A stretch of DNA of 64,000 nucleotides from Hyalangium gracile (GTDB lineage: Bacteria; Myxococcota; Myxococcia; Myxococcales; Myxococcaceae), in NCBI RefSeq assembly GCF_020103725.1, contig NZ_JAHXBG010000001.1, forward strand, positions 62,001 to 126,000. The letters are read 5' to 3'. Both the position numbers and the translations under genes were made by a program. The notes beneath the pieces were generated by a model. It did no database searches. It was not told the origin of the DNA and worked only from the letters and a program-made list of their open reading frames with translations. Position 1 is the first letter of the stretch. Each line of letters begins with the position of its first letter. Below are positions 53,288 to 63,148 of the stretch, piece by piece.

Positions 53288-55210
53288 CTACAGCTCCACC
53301 TGCGTGCCCAGCTCCACCACGCGGTTGGGCGGAATCCGGAAGAACGCCGTGGCGCTGCGCGCGTTGCGGCTCATCCACGCGAACAGCGACTCACGCCACA
53401 TCGCCATCCCCGGCTTCTTCGACGGAATCAGCGTCTCGCGCCCCAGGAAGAACGAGGTGCTCATCAGCTGGAACTGCAGCCCCTGCTCCCGTCCCCGCTT
53501 GAGGATGTCCGGGATGCTCGGGTTCTCCATGAAGCCGTAGCGCGCGATCAGCCGCACGAAGCCCAGCTCCAGCGGCTGCACCTCCACCCGCTCCTCTGGC
53601 GCCACGTGCGGCACGTCCTCCGACAGGATGGTCAGCAGCACCACCTGCTCGTGCAGCACCTTGTTGTGCTTCAGGTTGTGCAAGAGCGCCGGCGGCGAGC
53701 CCTCCGGGTTGCCCGTCATGAACACCGCCGTGCCCGGCACCCGCACCGGCGCGTGCTCTCCCTTGAAGCTCTCCAGCAGGTCCTTCAGGTCCATGCTGGC
53801 CGCGCGCAGCTTGGCCGCCAGAATCTCGCGCCCCCGCTTCCACGTCGTCATCAGCGTGAAGATGCTCACCGCCAGCACCAGCGGGAACCAGCCGCCCTCG
53901 GGGATCTTCACCGCGTTGGCGCTGAAGAACGCCAGCTCCACCCCCAGGAACAGCGACAGCACCGGGATGGCCACCGCCCGCCGCACGTTCCAGCGCTCGC
54001 GCGCCACCACGTACGCCATCATCGTCGTCATCAGCATGGCGGTGGACACCGCGATGCCGTACGCCCCCGCCAGCGCGCTCGAGTTGCGGAAACCCAGCAC
54101 CAGCAGCACCACGCCCAGCAGCAGCAGCAGGTTGAGCCCCGGCAGGTAGATCTGCCCCTTCTCCTCCGCCGAGGTGTGCACCACCTCCATGCGCGGGCAG
54201 TAGCCCAGCTGCATCGCCTGCCGCGTGTTCGAGAACGCCCCCGAGATGACCGCCTGCGAGGCGATGCTCGCCGCGCCCGCCGCCAGCACCACCATCGGGT
54301 AGAGCGCCCACGACGGCGCCAGCAGGAAGAACGGGTTGCGCGCCGCCTCCGGCGCCCTCAAGAGCAGCGCCCCCTGCCCCAGGTAGTTGAGCATCAGCGA
54401 GGGCAGCACCAGCGCGAACCACGCCAGGCGGATGGGCCCCCGGCCGAAGTGGCCCATGTCCGTGTAGAGCGACTCGCCGCCCGTCACCACCAGGAACACC
54501 CCGCCCAGCACCAGGAAGCCATGCAGCCCGTTGCGCATGAAGAAGGACACGCCCTCCACCGGCGACAGCGCCCAAAGCACCGACGGGTTGTGCACCAGCT
54601 CCTTCACCCCCAGCACCGCCAGCGCCACGAACCACACGCACATGAAGGGGCCGAACACGCTGCCGATGCCCCCCGTGCCGTGCCGCTGCACCAGGAACAA
54701 CCCCAGCAGGATGAGCAGCACGATGGGCAGGATGTAGGGCTCGAAGATGGGCGTGGCCACGCTCAGGCCCTCCACCGCGCTGAGCACCGAGATGGCCGGG
54801 GTGATGATGCCGTCGCCGTACAGCAGCGACGCCCCGAAGATGCCCATGATCATCAGCAGCGGCCGGGTCCTCGACGCCGGGCGGCTGCCCCGCGCGCGCT
54901 GCCCCACCAGGGCCATCAGCGCCAGCACGCCGCCCTCGCCCCGGTTGTCCGCCCTTAGTACGAACACCAAGTACTTCACGGAGACAGTGATGATGAGCGC
55001 CCAGAAGATGAGCGACAGCACCCCCAGCACGTTCTCATGCGAGGGGTGGATGCCGTGCGGCCCCGTGAAGCACTCGCGCAGCGCGTACAGGGGGCTGGTA
55101 CCGATGTCGCCGTAGACGACGCCCACCGCTCCCAGCGCCAGCAGCGCCGTGCGTTTGTAGGGACTTGGCCCCTCGGCCGAGGGGGCAGGGGCTTCCGTGG
55201 TCGCGTTCAC
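53288..55210 (-). CDS. kup: Kup-type potassium uptake protein
   Basis: 640 residues, 12 predicted membrane segments in the first 430 followed by a cytoplasmic C-terminal domain. Signatures: GVVYGDIGTSPLYAL, FVLRADNRGEGGVLALMAL, GDGIITPAISVLSAVEGL and QYCPRMEVVHT-like (LGYCPRMEVVHTS). KUP proteins bring in K+ by proton symport. GTG start at 55210. It is divergent from a large histidine kinase; no shared operator is obvious in the 211 bases between them. Confidence 0.96.
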   Translation of the reverse strand: MNATTEAPAPSAEGPSPYKRTALLALGAVGVVYGDIGTSPLYALRECFTGPHGIHPSHENVLGVLSLIFWALIITVSVKYLVFVLRADNRGEGGVLALMALVGQRARGSRPASRTRPLLMIMGIFGASLLYGDGIITPAISVLSAVEGLSVATPIFEPYILPIVLLILLGLFLVQRHGTGGIGSVFGPFMCVWFVALAVLGVKELVHNPSVLWALSPVEGVSFFMRNGLHGFLVLGGVFLVVTGGESLYTDMGHFGRGPIRLAWFALVLPSLMLNYLGQGALLLRAPEAARNPFFLLAPSWALYPMVVLAAGAASIASQAVISGAFSNTRQAMQLGYCPRMEVVHTSAEEKGQIYLPGLNLLLLLGVVLLVLGFRNSSALAGAYGIAVSTAMLMTTMMAYVVARERWNVRRAVAIPVLSLFLGVELAFFSANAVKIPEGGWFPLVLAVSIFTLMTTWKRGREILAAKLRAASMDLKDLLESFKGEHAPVRVPGTAVFMTGNPEGSPPALLHNLKHNKVLHEQVVLLTILSEDVPHVAPEERVEVQPLELGFVRLIARYGFMENPSIPDILKRGREQGLQFQLMSTSFFLGRETLIPSKKPGMAMWRESLFAWMSRNARSATAFFRIPPNRVVELGTQVEL

Positions 55211-55421
55211 GGGCCCCGCTTTAGCTGAACCCCCAGCGGGAGCAACCCGTACCGCATGCCGCTGTCACTCACTTTCCAGCCCCAGCGGAAGTCTGACTGG
55301 GAACGCGTGCTGACAGGTAAGCCCATGTAGGTATGTCAACCGGTGCACTACTGGAGCTCAATCACCTTTGCTCATTCCGTTGTTCACATGTGCGATCGCC
55401 TTTTTGGGGGCCCACTTCGGA

Positions 55422-58400
55422 ATGGTTTCAGCCAGTTCCAGTCCGACACAGCAATACGCATCCAGTCCACTCGGGCTCGAGGAGCGGCTGGCATGGCTCG
55501 CCGAGGCTTCGCGGGTGCTCGCGGACGCCAGCCTCGAGGCCTTCGCGGTCCTCGAGCGCATCTGCGCGCTGGTGGTGCCCCTGCTGGGCCAGGCCTGCGG
55601 CGTGCGCCTGCTCTCCGAGGACGGCCAGTGGCTCAACCCCGTGGCCATGGCCCACGCGGACCCGTCCTCCCGGGACGCCTTCCTGGCGCACACCTCCGAC
55701 GCCCAGCGCGCGGACGAGGGCCTGTCCGGCATCGTCATGAAGAAGGGCGAGTCGCTGCTGCTGTCGGCCCTGCCTCCCGAGGTGCTGCGCCGCGCCGTGG
55801 CCCCCTCGCTGCGCGCGGCCGCCGAGCGCTTCCCCTTCAGCGACGTGCTCGTGCTGCCGCTGCGTGCCCGCGGGCGCACGCTCGGCACCCTCACCGTGGC
55901 CCGCGGCCTGGGCGTGCGCCCCTTCGAGGACACCGAGCGGCTGCTGCTCCAGGAGGTGGCGGACCGGGCGGCCGTGGTGCTGGACGTGGCGCGCGCCTAT
56001 GCGGCCGAGCGTCAGGCCCGCCATGACGCCGAGGTGGCGGCCAACCGCATCCTGCGCATGCAGCGCGCCACCGCGGCGCTCTCCGAGGCGGTGACGCCCG
56101 CGGACGTGGCCGGCGTGGCGATGCGCGAGGCCATGGATGCGCTGAGCGCCGACCAGGGCGTCTTCGCCGTGGCCAGCGAGGATCCGTCCTGGCTGGAGCT
56201 GCTCGGCAGCCGCAACCTGCCCCCCGGCGGCCAGGAGCGCCTGGCCCGCTTCCCGAGCAGCGCGCCGCTGTCGACGGCGGAGGCCTACCGCACCGGCGAG
56301 GCCCTGTGGATGGAGACGCACGAGGAGTTCGCGGCGCGCTACCCCGCCACCGCCCAGCGGCCGGACATCCCCACCAAGGCGCTGATCAGCCTGCCGCTGC
56401 TGTCTCGGGGGCGGGCGCTGGGCGCGCTCACGCTGGGCTTCCTGGCGCCACGGCCCGTCTCCGAGAGCGAGCGCGCCTTCTTGAAGGACCTGGTGGGGCA
56501 GACGGCCCAGGCGCTGGAGCGGGCGCGGCTCTACGCCGCCGAGCAGCAGGCGCGCGCCGACGCCCAGCGCGCCGCCGAGCGCACCACCCGCCTCCAGGCC
56601 GTCACCGCCGAGCTGTCCCAGGCGCTCACCGCCACGCGGGTGTCGGAAATCGTCGTGGACCATGGCGTGGCGGCCGTGGGGGCGCGCAGCGGCGGGCTGT
56701 GGCTCATCGAGCCGGGCGGCGCCTACGCGCGGCTGGTGCGCACCTTCGGCTATCCGCAGGAGGTGGTGGAGCGCTTCCAGCGCCTGCCGCTGGTGATGGG
56801 CGCGCCGCTCATGGACGCGCTGCGCGAGGGCCGTCCGGTGTGGATGGAGACGCCCGAGGCGCAGGGCGCTCCGGGCTTCCCCCAGACGGCGTCCATGGCG
56901 TGCCTGCCGCTGAAGGCCGAGGGGCGCACGCTGGGGGCGCTGGTGCTGGGCTTCACCGAGCCCCGCCGCTTCGACGCGGACGAGCGCGCCTTCCTGGAGC
57001 TGCTCGTCCACCCCGCCGCGGAGGCGCTGGCGCGAGCGCGGCTGCTGGAGCAGCAGCAGCAGGCCCAGGCCGCGGTGCGCGAGGCCCACCAGACACTCTC
57101 CGCCGTCATCCAGGCCTCCCCCGCCGCCATCCTCCTCATGGACCGGGATGGCTCGGTGCGGCTGTGGAACTCCGCCGCCGAGCGCATCTTCGGGTGGACG
57201 GCGGAGGAGGCCATCGGCCGCCCGCTGGTGGCGGTGCCCGAGAGCAAGCAGGCGGAGTTCCGCGAGAACCTGGAGCGCGTGGTCCGGGGCGAGCCGCTCA
57301 TGGGAGTGGAGACGCGGCGCCAGCGCAAGGACGGCACGCTCATCGACGTGGCGCTGTGGGCCTCCGCGGTGCGCCAGGCCAGCGGCCAGGTGCAGTGCGT
57401 CTACGTCGTCACGGACATCACCGAGCGCAAGCGCGCGGAGGACTCCCAGCGCTTCCTGGCGCGCGCGGGCAGCGAGCTGGCCAGCAGCCTGGATGACGAG
57501 GTGACGCTCGAGCGCGTGGCCCGCCTGGCCGTGCCGTCCTGGGCGGACACCTGCAGCGTCCATCTGCTGGAGGAGGGACGGCAGCTGCGGTGCGTGGCCT
57601 CGGCGCCCTCGGGGGCCGCGTCCCAGCCTCCCCTCGCGGAGGCCGAGGCGGAGGCCATCCACCGCATCATCGCCTCGTGCCTGCCGGAGCTGCGCAAGGA
57701 GTCCACGCCGCGCGCCCAGGCCACGCTGCGCGTGCCGCTGGTGGTGCGCGGCCAGGCGCTGGGCGTGCTGTCGCTCGCCACCACGCAGCGGCTCTATGAC
57801 ACGCGGGACCTGACGCTCGCGCAGGAGCTGGCGCGGCAGGCGGCGTTCGCCATCGACAACGCCCGGCTCTACCACGAGGCCCAGCAGGCCGTGCGGCTGC
57901 GCGAGGAGTTCCTCTCCATCGCCAGCCACGAGCTGAAGACGCCCATCAGCGCGCTCCAGCTCCAGGTGCAGAGCCTGCTGTCCACGCTGGCCCGCTCGCC
58001 CTCGGGGCCCTCTCCGGAGCGGCTGCGGCGCAGCCTGGAGACGGTGGACCGGCAGGTGCGGCGGCAGACGCAGCTCATCAACGACTTGCTGGACGTGTCG
58101 CGCATCTCGGCCGGGCGGCTGCAGCTGCAGCCGGAGCGCATGGAGCTGTCGGCGCTGGCGCGCGAGGTGGCCGAGCGCTTCGAGCCGGAGCTGGCCCGCG
58201 CGGGCTCGCCGCTGCTGCTCCAGCTGTCCGCGGAGACGATGGGGCAGTGGGACAAGCTGCGCCTGGATCAGGTGCTGACGAACCTGCTGTCCAACGCGGT
58301 GAAGTACGGCCGGGGCAACCCCATCCAGCTGGTGACGGAGACGACGAGCGACAGGGTGCGGCTGTCGGTGAGGGACGGCGGCATCGGCATCGCGGCGGAG

Positions 58401-58583
58401 GACCTGGCGCGCCTGTTCAACCGCTTCGAGCGGGCGGTGTCCGAGCGCAACTACGGCGGCTTCGGCCTGGGGCTGTGGATCTCCCGGCAGATCGTCGAGG
58501 CGATGGGCGGGCGCATCCAGGTGACGAGCCAGCCAGGCGTGGGCTCGACCTTCACGGTGGAGCTGCCTCGCCAGCGGGACTGA
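55422..58583 (+). CDS. Multi-GAF/PAS sensor histidine kinase
   Basis: 1053 residues with no membrane segment. Domain order by sequence: GAF (about 25-190), GAF (205-370), GAF (385-540), PAS with PAC (560-685: MDRDGSVRLWNSAAERIFGWT), a fourth GAF (685-825), then HisKA with phospho-acceptor His 836 (IASHELKTPISAL) and HATPase_c (NLLSNAVKYG, DGGIGIAAEDL, GGFGLGLW). No receiver domain is attached and no response regulator is adjacent, so the partner is elsewhere. A TTG at 55368 could add 18 residues, but ATG 55422 is preferred. A cytoplasmic sensor of small molecules is likely; the ligands are unknown. Confidence 0.93.
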   Translation: MVSASSSPTQQYASSPLGLEERLAWLAEASRVLADASLEAFAVLERICALVVPLLGQACGVRLLSEDGQWLNPVAMAHADPSSRDAFLAHTSDAQRADEGLSGIVMKKGESLLLSALPPEVLRRAVAPSLRAAAERFPFSDVLVLPLRARGRTLGTLTVARGLGVRPFEDTERLLLQEVADRAAVVLDVARAYAAERQARHDAEVAANRILRMQRATAALSEAVTPADVAGVAMREAMDALSADQGVFAVASEDPSWLELLGSRNLPPGGQERLARFPSSAPLSTAEAYRTGEALWMETHEEFAARYPATAQRPDIPTKALISLPLLSRGRALGALTLGFLAPRPVSESERAFLKDLVGQTAQALERARLYAAEQQARADAQRAAERTTRLQAVTAELSQALTATRVSEIVVDHGVAAVGARSGGLWLIEPGGAYARLVRTFGYPQEVVERFQRLPLVMGAPLMDALREGRPVWMETPEAQGAPGFPQTASMACLPLKAEGRTLGALVLGFTEPRRFDADERAFLELLVHPAAEALARARLLEQQQQAQAAVREAHQTLSAVIQASPAAILLMDRDGSVRLWNSAAERIFGWTAEEAIGRPLVAVPESKQAEFRENLERVVRGEPLMGVETRRQRKDGTLIDVALWASAVRQASGQVQCVYVVTDITERKRAEDSQRFLARAGSELASSLDDEVTLERVARLAVPSWADTCSVHLLEEGRQLRCVASAPSGAASQPPLAEAEAEAIHRIIASCLPELRKESTPRAQATLRVPLVVRGQALGVLSLATTQRLYDTRDLTLAQELARQAAFAIDNARLYHEAQQAVRLREEFLSIASHELKTPISALQLQVQSLLSTLARSPSGPSPERLRRSLETVDRQVRRQTQLINDLLDVSRISAGRLQLQPERMELSALAREVAERFEPELARAGSPLLLQLSAETMGQWDKLRLDQVLTNLLSNAVKYGRGNPIQLVTETTSDRVRLSVRDGGIGIAAEDLARLFNRFERAVSERNYGGFGLGLWISRQIVEAMGGRIQVTSQPGVGSTFTVELPRQRD

Positions 58584-58746
58584 GGGCGCGCCGAGGGCCG
58601 CCCGCGCGCGCGGCGCAGCGGCGAGGCGGGCAAGCCAAGCCGTGGAACACTTCACATCCTGATCGTGTCAGGAGGCCTCCCGGCCTCCACCGTGGAGCGT
58701 CTCCTGACGGCGCTGCCGGATGTATCGGCGAACAGGAGGCATGATC

Positions 58747-59037
58747 ATGGAACGCATCAACACGGACCGGATGAGCGGCTTCATCAAGTTCCTGGCCGTG
58801 GTGGCCATCATCGGCGCGGTGAACTGGGGCCTCATCGGCTTCTTCAACTGGAACCTGGTCGACGCCATCCTCGGCGGAGGAGCGCGGGAGCAGACCTCGG
58901 CCCTCGCCCGCCTCATCTACGCCCTGGTGGGGCTGGCGGGACTGGCGCTGGCGGTGGTCTTCCCATGGACGAGCCGGGTGACGGTGGGCACCCCGACAGG
59001 GCTGGGCCTCCACCGGCGAGCGGACGTGCGGCCGTAG
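58747..59037 (+). CDS. DUF378 family small membrane protein
   Basis: 96 residues. Two membrane helices: FLAVVAIIGAVNWGLIGFF and LIYALVGLAGLALAVVF. INWGLIGFFNWNLVDAI is the family signature. DUF378/YuzA proteins are small membrane proteins of unknown role, sometimes linked with stress. AGGAGG lies 7 bases before ATG 58747, which is why that codon is chosen over the ATG at 58741. The gene is followed by a convergent 178-residue gene. Confidence 0.85.
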   Translation: MERINTDRMSGFIKFLAVVAIIGAVNWGLIGFFNWNLVDAILGGGAREQTSALARLIYALVGLAGLALAVVFPWTSRVTVGTPTGLGLHRRADVRP

Positions 59038-59062
59038 CGGCCCCACGCCCGGCTGGCGGACC

Positions 59063-59599
59063 TCAGCTCAGGGAGAGCAGCAGCAGGGTGACCTGCTCGG
59101 CGGGAGACAGCTCCTGGAAGACCTCCGGGAGCGATACCGAGGTGTCCCCCAGGAAGGCTCGGTCACAGCTCCGGCGGCCCACGTAGGAGCCCTCGGAGTC
59201 GTTCTTCAGCCGCCAGGTGCAGTCGTTGATGTAGACGGTGAGCTCGCTGGGGCTGTAGCTCACCGTCACCGGGCGTCCCGCGAAGCCGCCCTCGGCCTTG
59301 ACGGTGTCGCCCTCGGTCTTGATCTTCAGCTTCACCGCCAGGCCGCCGATGGTGCCGTTGGCCTCGCCGTCCTTGAACTCGATGTCCGTCGCGGCGTCAT
59401 AGGCCCGGCCGCGGACTCCTCGCGGCGAGTGGCTGAGCTGGAGGCTCGGGGCGACGACATCCTTCCCGGTGAGCTGCACGTTGTAGGACGCCCGGGGCAG
59501 GCGCACGGAGATGGACGGCTCCTTGGGGGCCGCCAGGGCGACCCCACTCGCGAACAGTCCCAGACCCAGTGTGAATCGGACGAAGCGTGGAGTTTTCAT
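59063..59599 (-). CDS. Secreted beta-rich protein of unknown function
   Basis: 178 residues with signal peptide (LGLGLFASGVALAAPKE). The mature part is rich in beta strands with repeated Gly/Lys/Glu turns (ISVRLPRASYNVQLTG, VKLKIKTEGDTVKAEGGFAGRPVTVSYS). Two cysteines (DCTW, SCDR) could form a disulfide. A C-terminal helix (QELSPAEQVTLLLLSLS) ends it. ATG 59599 is chosen because it directly precedes the signal peptide. Family not recognised. Confidence 0.7.
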   Translation of the reverse strand: MKTPRFVRFTLGLGLFASGVALAAPKEPSISVRLPRASYNVQLTGKDVVAPSLQLSHSPRGVRGRAYDAATDIEFKDGEANGTIGGLAVKLKIKTEGDTVKAEGGFAGRPVTVSYSPSELTVYINDCTWRLKNDSEGSYVGRRSCDRAFLGDTSVSLPEVFQELSPAEQVTLLLLSLS

Positions 59600-59836
59600 G
59601 GGGTGAAGATAGGCACCGCCGGGGAGCGGACTCCATTCCTCTTCGAGACGCTCCCACCGCCGCCCCCTCACGCGGCAACCATTTCTTGCCAGCGCCAGAG
59701 CGTCTCCGGCGTTGACCGCGGACTGTCAACGCCGTGGACACCCGGGCCGCCCTGGGCCCGCAAGTGCCTGAAATGACGAGGGGAGCTGGCTGGCAGGGCG
59801 CTTGCGATGGCTTTGGCCCGAGAGGAGCCGGAGGCC

Positions 59837-60841
59837 ATGGACGATGCCACACGCGGTGCCGGGGGTGAGACGAGGCTGAGCTGGATCAAGGTGCTCCGCT
59901 GGACACTGCTCCATGTAGGAGCGCTCGTGGGGGGCACGCTGTTCTTCTCGTGGAGCGCGGTGGCCGTGGCCGCGGGGCTGCTCGCGGTGACGATGTGCCT
60001 GGGCGTGTCGGTGGGCTTCCACCGCGGCCTCATCCACCGCGCCTTCCAGACGTCCCGCGCGGTGGAGGCGGTGCTCGCGGTGCTGGGCTCGCTGGCGGGC
60101 CTCGGGGGCATCCTCGGCATGACGCGCATGCACCACCGGCGTGACTACCACCAGAACCAGCCGGACTGCCCGGCCTACTTCGGCTACGCGGGCGGCTTCC
60201 TCGAGGCGATGGGCTACGCTCTCTTCTTCGACTACGAGGCGCGCGATGCTTCCGTGTACCCGCCCGTGGAGCCGAGCGTGGCCGAGCGTCCGCTCTTCCT
60301 CTTCCTGGAGCGCGCGGGGCTGTGGCTGCAGGTGCCGCTGGCGCTCGCGCTGTACGCCGCCGGTGGCGCCGCCTTCGTGGCGTGGGGCATCTTCGTCCGG
60401 CTGGCGCTCACGCAGGATGGCTTCTGGGCCGTCCACTACGTGAGCCACGTCTCGGGCGAGCAGCCCTATGAGCTGGCCGGCGCCGCGGAGCAGGGCCGCA
60501 ACACGGGGTGGCTCGCGCTGCTGAGCATGGGCGAGTCCTGGCACAACACGCACCACGCGTACCCGAGCTCGGCGCAGATGGGCGTGGGCTGGAGCCAGCC
60601 GGACCCGGGCTTCTGGGCCGTGCGAGGGATGGAGTGGCTCGGGCTCGTGTGGGACGTGAAGACGGTGTCGAATCCAACCCTGCGTCCGGGTGCGAGGCTC
60701 ACGCCCCCCCCCGCGCTCGCGACAGGCACGCCCCGCTGCTGTGCAGCGACGTGCACAGGCCGCCACGGCGCGCTGAGCCATCCTCCCGCGGAGGTGTCCC
60801 ACCGGCTGGCGGTTCTTTGCTCGGCATCCAGCATGCAGTGA
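59837..60841 (+). CDS. Fatty acyl-CoA desaturase-like membrane enzyme
   Basis: 334 residues with four membrane helices and three His clusters of the membrane di-iron desaturases: HRGLIH (HxxxxH), a second box reading MHHRRDYHQ (not the usual HxxHH), and GESWHNTHHAYP (HNxHH). It should insert a double bond, probably delta-9, into fatty acids. The C-terminal tail after residue 290 (Thr/Pro/Cys-rich) is not part of the family. ATG 59837 has GGAGG close by; ATG 59807 would add 10 residues. Confidence 0.85.
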   Translation: MDDATRGAGGETRLSWIKVLRWTLLHVGALVGGTLFFSWSAVAVAAGLLAVTMCLGVSVGFHRGLIHRAFQTSRAVEAVLAVLGSLAGLGGILGMTRMHHRRDYHQNQPDCPAYFGYAGGFLEAMGYALFFDYEARDASVYPPVEPSVAERPLFLFLERAGLWLQVPLALALYAAGGAAFVAWGIFVRLALTQDGFWAVHYVSHVSGEQPYELAGAAEQGRNTGWLALLSMGESWHNTHHAYPSSAQMGVGWSQPDPGFWAVRGMEWLGLVWDVKTVSNPTLRPGARLTPPPALATGTPRCCAATCTGRHGALSHPPAEVSHRLAVLCSASSMQ

Positions 60842-60868
60842 AGATGGGCGTACGCTTCCGAGGCTCCC

Positions 60869-61888
60869 ATGCGCCCCTTCCTCCTCCTCCTCTGCCTCTG
60901 CTCGACGGTGGCTGGCGCCTGGGAGCCGACGCGCTCGTTCGCCCAGGCCGCGCCGTCCAGCTCCTCCTCGCCCGACGAGCCCGAGTGGGCCCGCACACCT
61001 CCCCCCAGCACCGGCCCCGCCGAGTCCCCCGGCGAGCGCGCGGCGCGCTACAGCCGCTTCTCCGCGGGCCCCGGTGGCCCCGCCGTGGTGGTCACCGAGG
61101 TCATCCTGGGACTCGTCGGCGGCTCCGTCCTGGGCTCGGCGTATGACACCGAGGGGAAGACCAACAACTTCTATACAGGGGCCATGATTGGCGGGCTCAC
61201 GCTGGGCACCGCGGGCATCCTCTACCAGTACTTCCTCCCGGTGGAGCGCAGCGAGGCGCTGTTCGCCACCCTCCTCTCGCTGTCGAGCATGGTGGGAGGC
61301 ATCGGCTTCGCCAACAGCAACGACCTGAGCGACCGGGACCGGGCGATCCTCTCCCTGGCCTGCTCGCAGGTGGGGCTGTTCGCCACGCTGGCGCTCACCT
61401 CCGGCGGCCAGGGCTTCAGCGGCGCGGACATGGGGCTCATCAGCCTCACGGCCTTCTACTCCTCCCTCATCGCCGGCCTCATCGAGTTCATCAACGACGC
61501 GGAGAACAGCGGCCGGGGCTACAACTTCGCGCCCATGCTGATGGCGCCCACGATTGGCATGGTCGTGGGCGGGCTGCTCTCCATCCCGCTGGAGCTGAAC
61601 GGCCTGGGCTTCGCGCTCATCTCCTCGGTGCCGCTCATGGCGAGCGGAATGGCCATCGCCCTGTCCGCGCCGCTGTCCGGCAACGCCACCACTGGCCGGG
61701 TGGTGCTCATCACCCTGACCAGCAGCCTGGGCCTCACCGCGCTCATCACCGCCCTCACCTCCAACGTGCCGCCGCCGCAACGCGCCTCGGCCAGCGGCCC
61801 ACGGCTCACCCCTGTCCCCGTGGTGCTTGCCGCGGGCCGTCACAACACCGGGCTCGCTGTAGGCCCGGGTATGTCGATCCAATTCTGA
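60869..61888 (+). CDS. Exported multi-helix membrane protein (paralogue 1)
   Basis: 339 residues. An N-terminal signal peptide (LLLLCLCSTVAGA) is followed by a Pro/Ser-rich linker and the motif TGPAESPGERAARYSRFSAG. The rest is a series of hydrophobic helices (GGLVGGSVLGSA-type glycine repeats; GGLLSIPLELNG). The paralogue downstream (61952-62989) has the same linker motif and layout, so the pair arose by tandem duplication. No enzymatic residues seen. Transcribed with the desaturase gene in the same direction, 27 bases apart. Confidence 0.8.
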   Translation: MRPFLLLLCLCSTVAGAWEPTRSFAQAAPSSSSSPDEPEWARTPPPSTGPAESPGERAARYSRFSAGPGGPAVVVTEVILGLVGGSVLGSAYDTEGKTNNFYTGAMIGGLTLGTAGILYQYFLPVERSEALFATLLSLSSMVGGIGFANSNDLSDRDRAILSLACSQVGLFATLALTSGGQGFSGADMGLISLTAFYSSLIAGLIEFINDAENSGRGYNFAPMLMAPTIGMVVGGLLSIPLELNGLGFALISSVPLMASGMAIALSAPLSGNATTGRVVLITLTSSLGLTALITALTSNVPPPQRASASGPRLTPVPVVLAAGRHNTGLAVGPGMSIQF

Positions 61889-61951
61889 CCCGAAGTGCAA
61901 AGAGTGTTGTTGGATACACCCTCGCATCCGTCCCCTTCGAGGAACCATCGA

Positions 61952-62989
61952 ATGAGGTCCATCGCCCTGCTGCTGAGTCTCGTCGCCACGATCGCGAGCG
62001 CCCAGCAGCCCGACGCGCCCGTCACCGAGCCGTCGCCGCCGCCTCCGCCTCCCCTCACTCCGGCTCCGACCGAGCCCGCTCCCCCACCGATGCCGGCCGG
62101 CCCCACGGCCACCGGCCCAGCCGAGTCTCCGGGTGAGCGCGCGGTGCGCTACAGCCGCTTCTCCGCGGGCTCGGGCGGGCCGCTGCTCGCCTTCACCGAG
62201 GTGATGAGCGGCATCGTCAGCGGCGCCATGCTCGGGCACAGCTATGACGAGGAGCAGGAGGACGACAACGAGAACAACGCGTACACGGGCGCGGTGATTG
62301 GCGGCCTCACGCTGGGCACCATCTCCACGCTGTACCAGTACTACGTCCCCGTGCATCGCAACGAGTCGTTCCTGGTGTCGGGCGCGGCGGCCTCGTCCTT
62401 CGTGGCGGGCCTGGCCATCGGCCGGGACGCGGACCTGTCCCTGCGCGACACGGCGTGGCTGACGCTGGGCGCCACGCAGCTGGGCATCATCACCGTGCTC
62501 GCGGTCACGCACGGCGGGGGCGACGTGAGCACCGGGGATGCGGCGCTCGTGGGCATGGTGTCCCTCTACGCGCTGACCCTCACCGGACTCACCCAGGGCA
62601 TCATCGACACCTCGGGCAGCGGCGACATGAGCTACATGCCCACCTTCGTGGCTCCCGCGGTGGGCATGGCCCTGGGCGGCCTGCTCACCATCCCGCTGGA
62701 GATGGACCCCGGGCGCGTGGTGAAGCTCACGCTGGTGCCCCTCGGCGTGGGCACGACGATGCTCTGGCTGGGCTCCATCCTCGCCGACGGCACCACGGTG
62801 CCGCTGACGTCCCTGGCGGGCGTGGTCACCTCGTTCGCGCTCACCTACCTGCTGACCTCGGATCCGGGCGTTCCGACGGAGAAGGACAGCCTGCGCCGCG
62901 CCGACTTCCAGGCCGCGCCCGTGCCGGTGGTGCTGGCCACGAAGGACGGCTCCCTCGCCGGAGGCGCGGGCCTCTTCGTGCGCTTCTAG
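61952..62989 (+). CDS. Exported multi-helix membrane protein (paralogue 2)
   Basis: 345 residues. Signal peptide SLVATIASAQQ, then a Pro-rich stretch (PSPPPPPPLTPAPTEPAPPP), the shared motif TGPAESPGERAVRYSRFSAG, and repeated glycine-rich hydrophobic helices with GGLTLGTISTLYQYYVPVHRNES, which matches paralogue 1 (GGLTLGTAGILYQYFLPVERSEA). Also GGLLTIPLEMD at the same place as GGLLSIPLELN. GAGG is 9 bases before ATG 61952. Unknown function; the pair is probably an envelope protein of local origin. Confidence 0.8.
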   Translation: MRSIALLLSLVATIASAQQPDAPVTEPSPPPPPPLTPAPTEPAPPPMPAGPTATGPAESPGERAVRYSRFSAGSGGPLLAFTEVMSGIVSGAMLGHSYDEEQEDDNENNAYTGAVIGGLTLGTISTLYQYYVPVHRNESFLVSGAAASSFVAGLAIGRDADLSLRDTAWLTLGATQLGIITVLAVTHGGGDVSTGDAALVGMVSLYALTLTGLTQGIIDTSGSGDMSYMPTFVAPAVGMALGGLLTIPLEMDPGRVVKLTLVPLGVGTTMLWLGSILADGTTVPLTSLAGVVTSFALTYLLTSDPGVPTEKDSLRRADFQAAPVPVVLATKDGSLAGGAGLFVRF

Positions 62990-62993
62990 GCAG

Positions 62994-63112
62994 GTCCGAG
63001 GAAGCACGTGCACTCGGCAGGAAGGCCCCTGTGCCAGGACAACGGCCTGGCCAGGGAGGTGCCCTGGGCGCGGACCGGTACCGAACTGGTATGACAAGCA
63101 GACCAGTTCGGC
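62994..63112 (-). repeat. Dispersed intergenic repeat, copy C (reverse orientation)
   Basis: Reverse complement of the element at 4565-4684 and 52087-52202. Read on the minus strand it begins GAACTGGTCTGC and has the most complete inverted repeat, GAACTGGT / ACCAGTTC, around the core, then GGTACCGGTCCGC. It fills the gap between the convergent genes ending at 62989 and 63149. Confidence 0.75.
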
Positions 63113-63148
63113 CCGCCTCAACCCGTCCTCCCCACCAGGTGAGCCGCC

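Noticed and set aside
59726-63121. 1131-codon minus-strand frame
   Set aside because: Antisense to the desaturase and the two exported proteins, with His/Arg/Glu-rich random composition.
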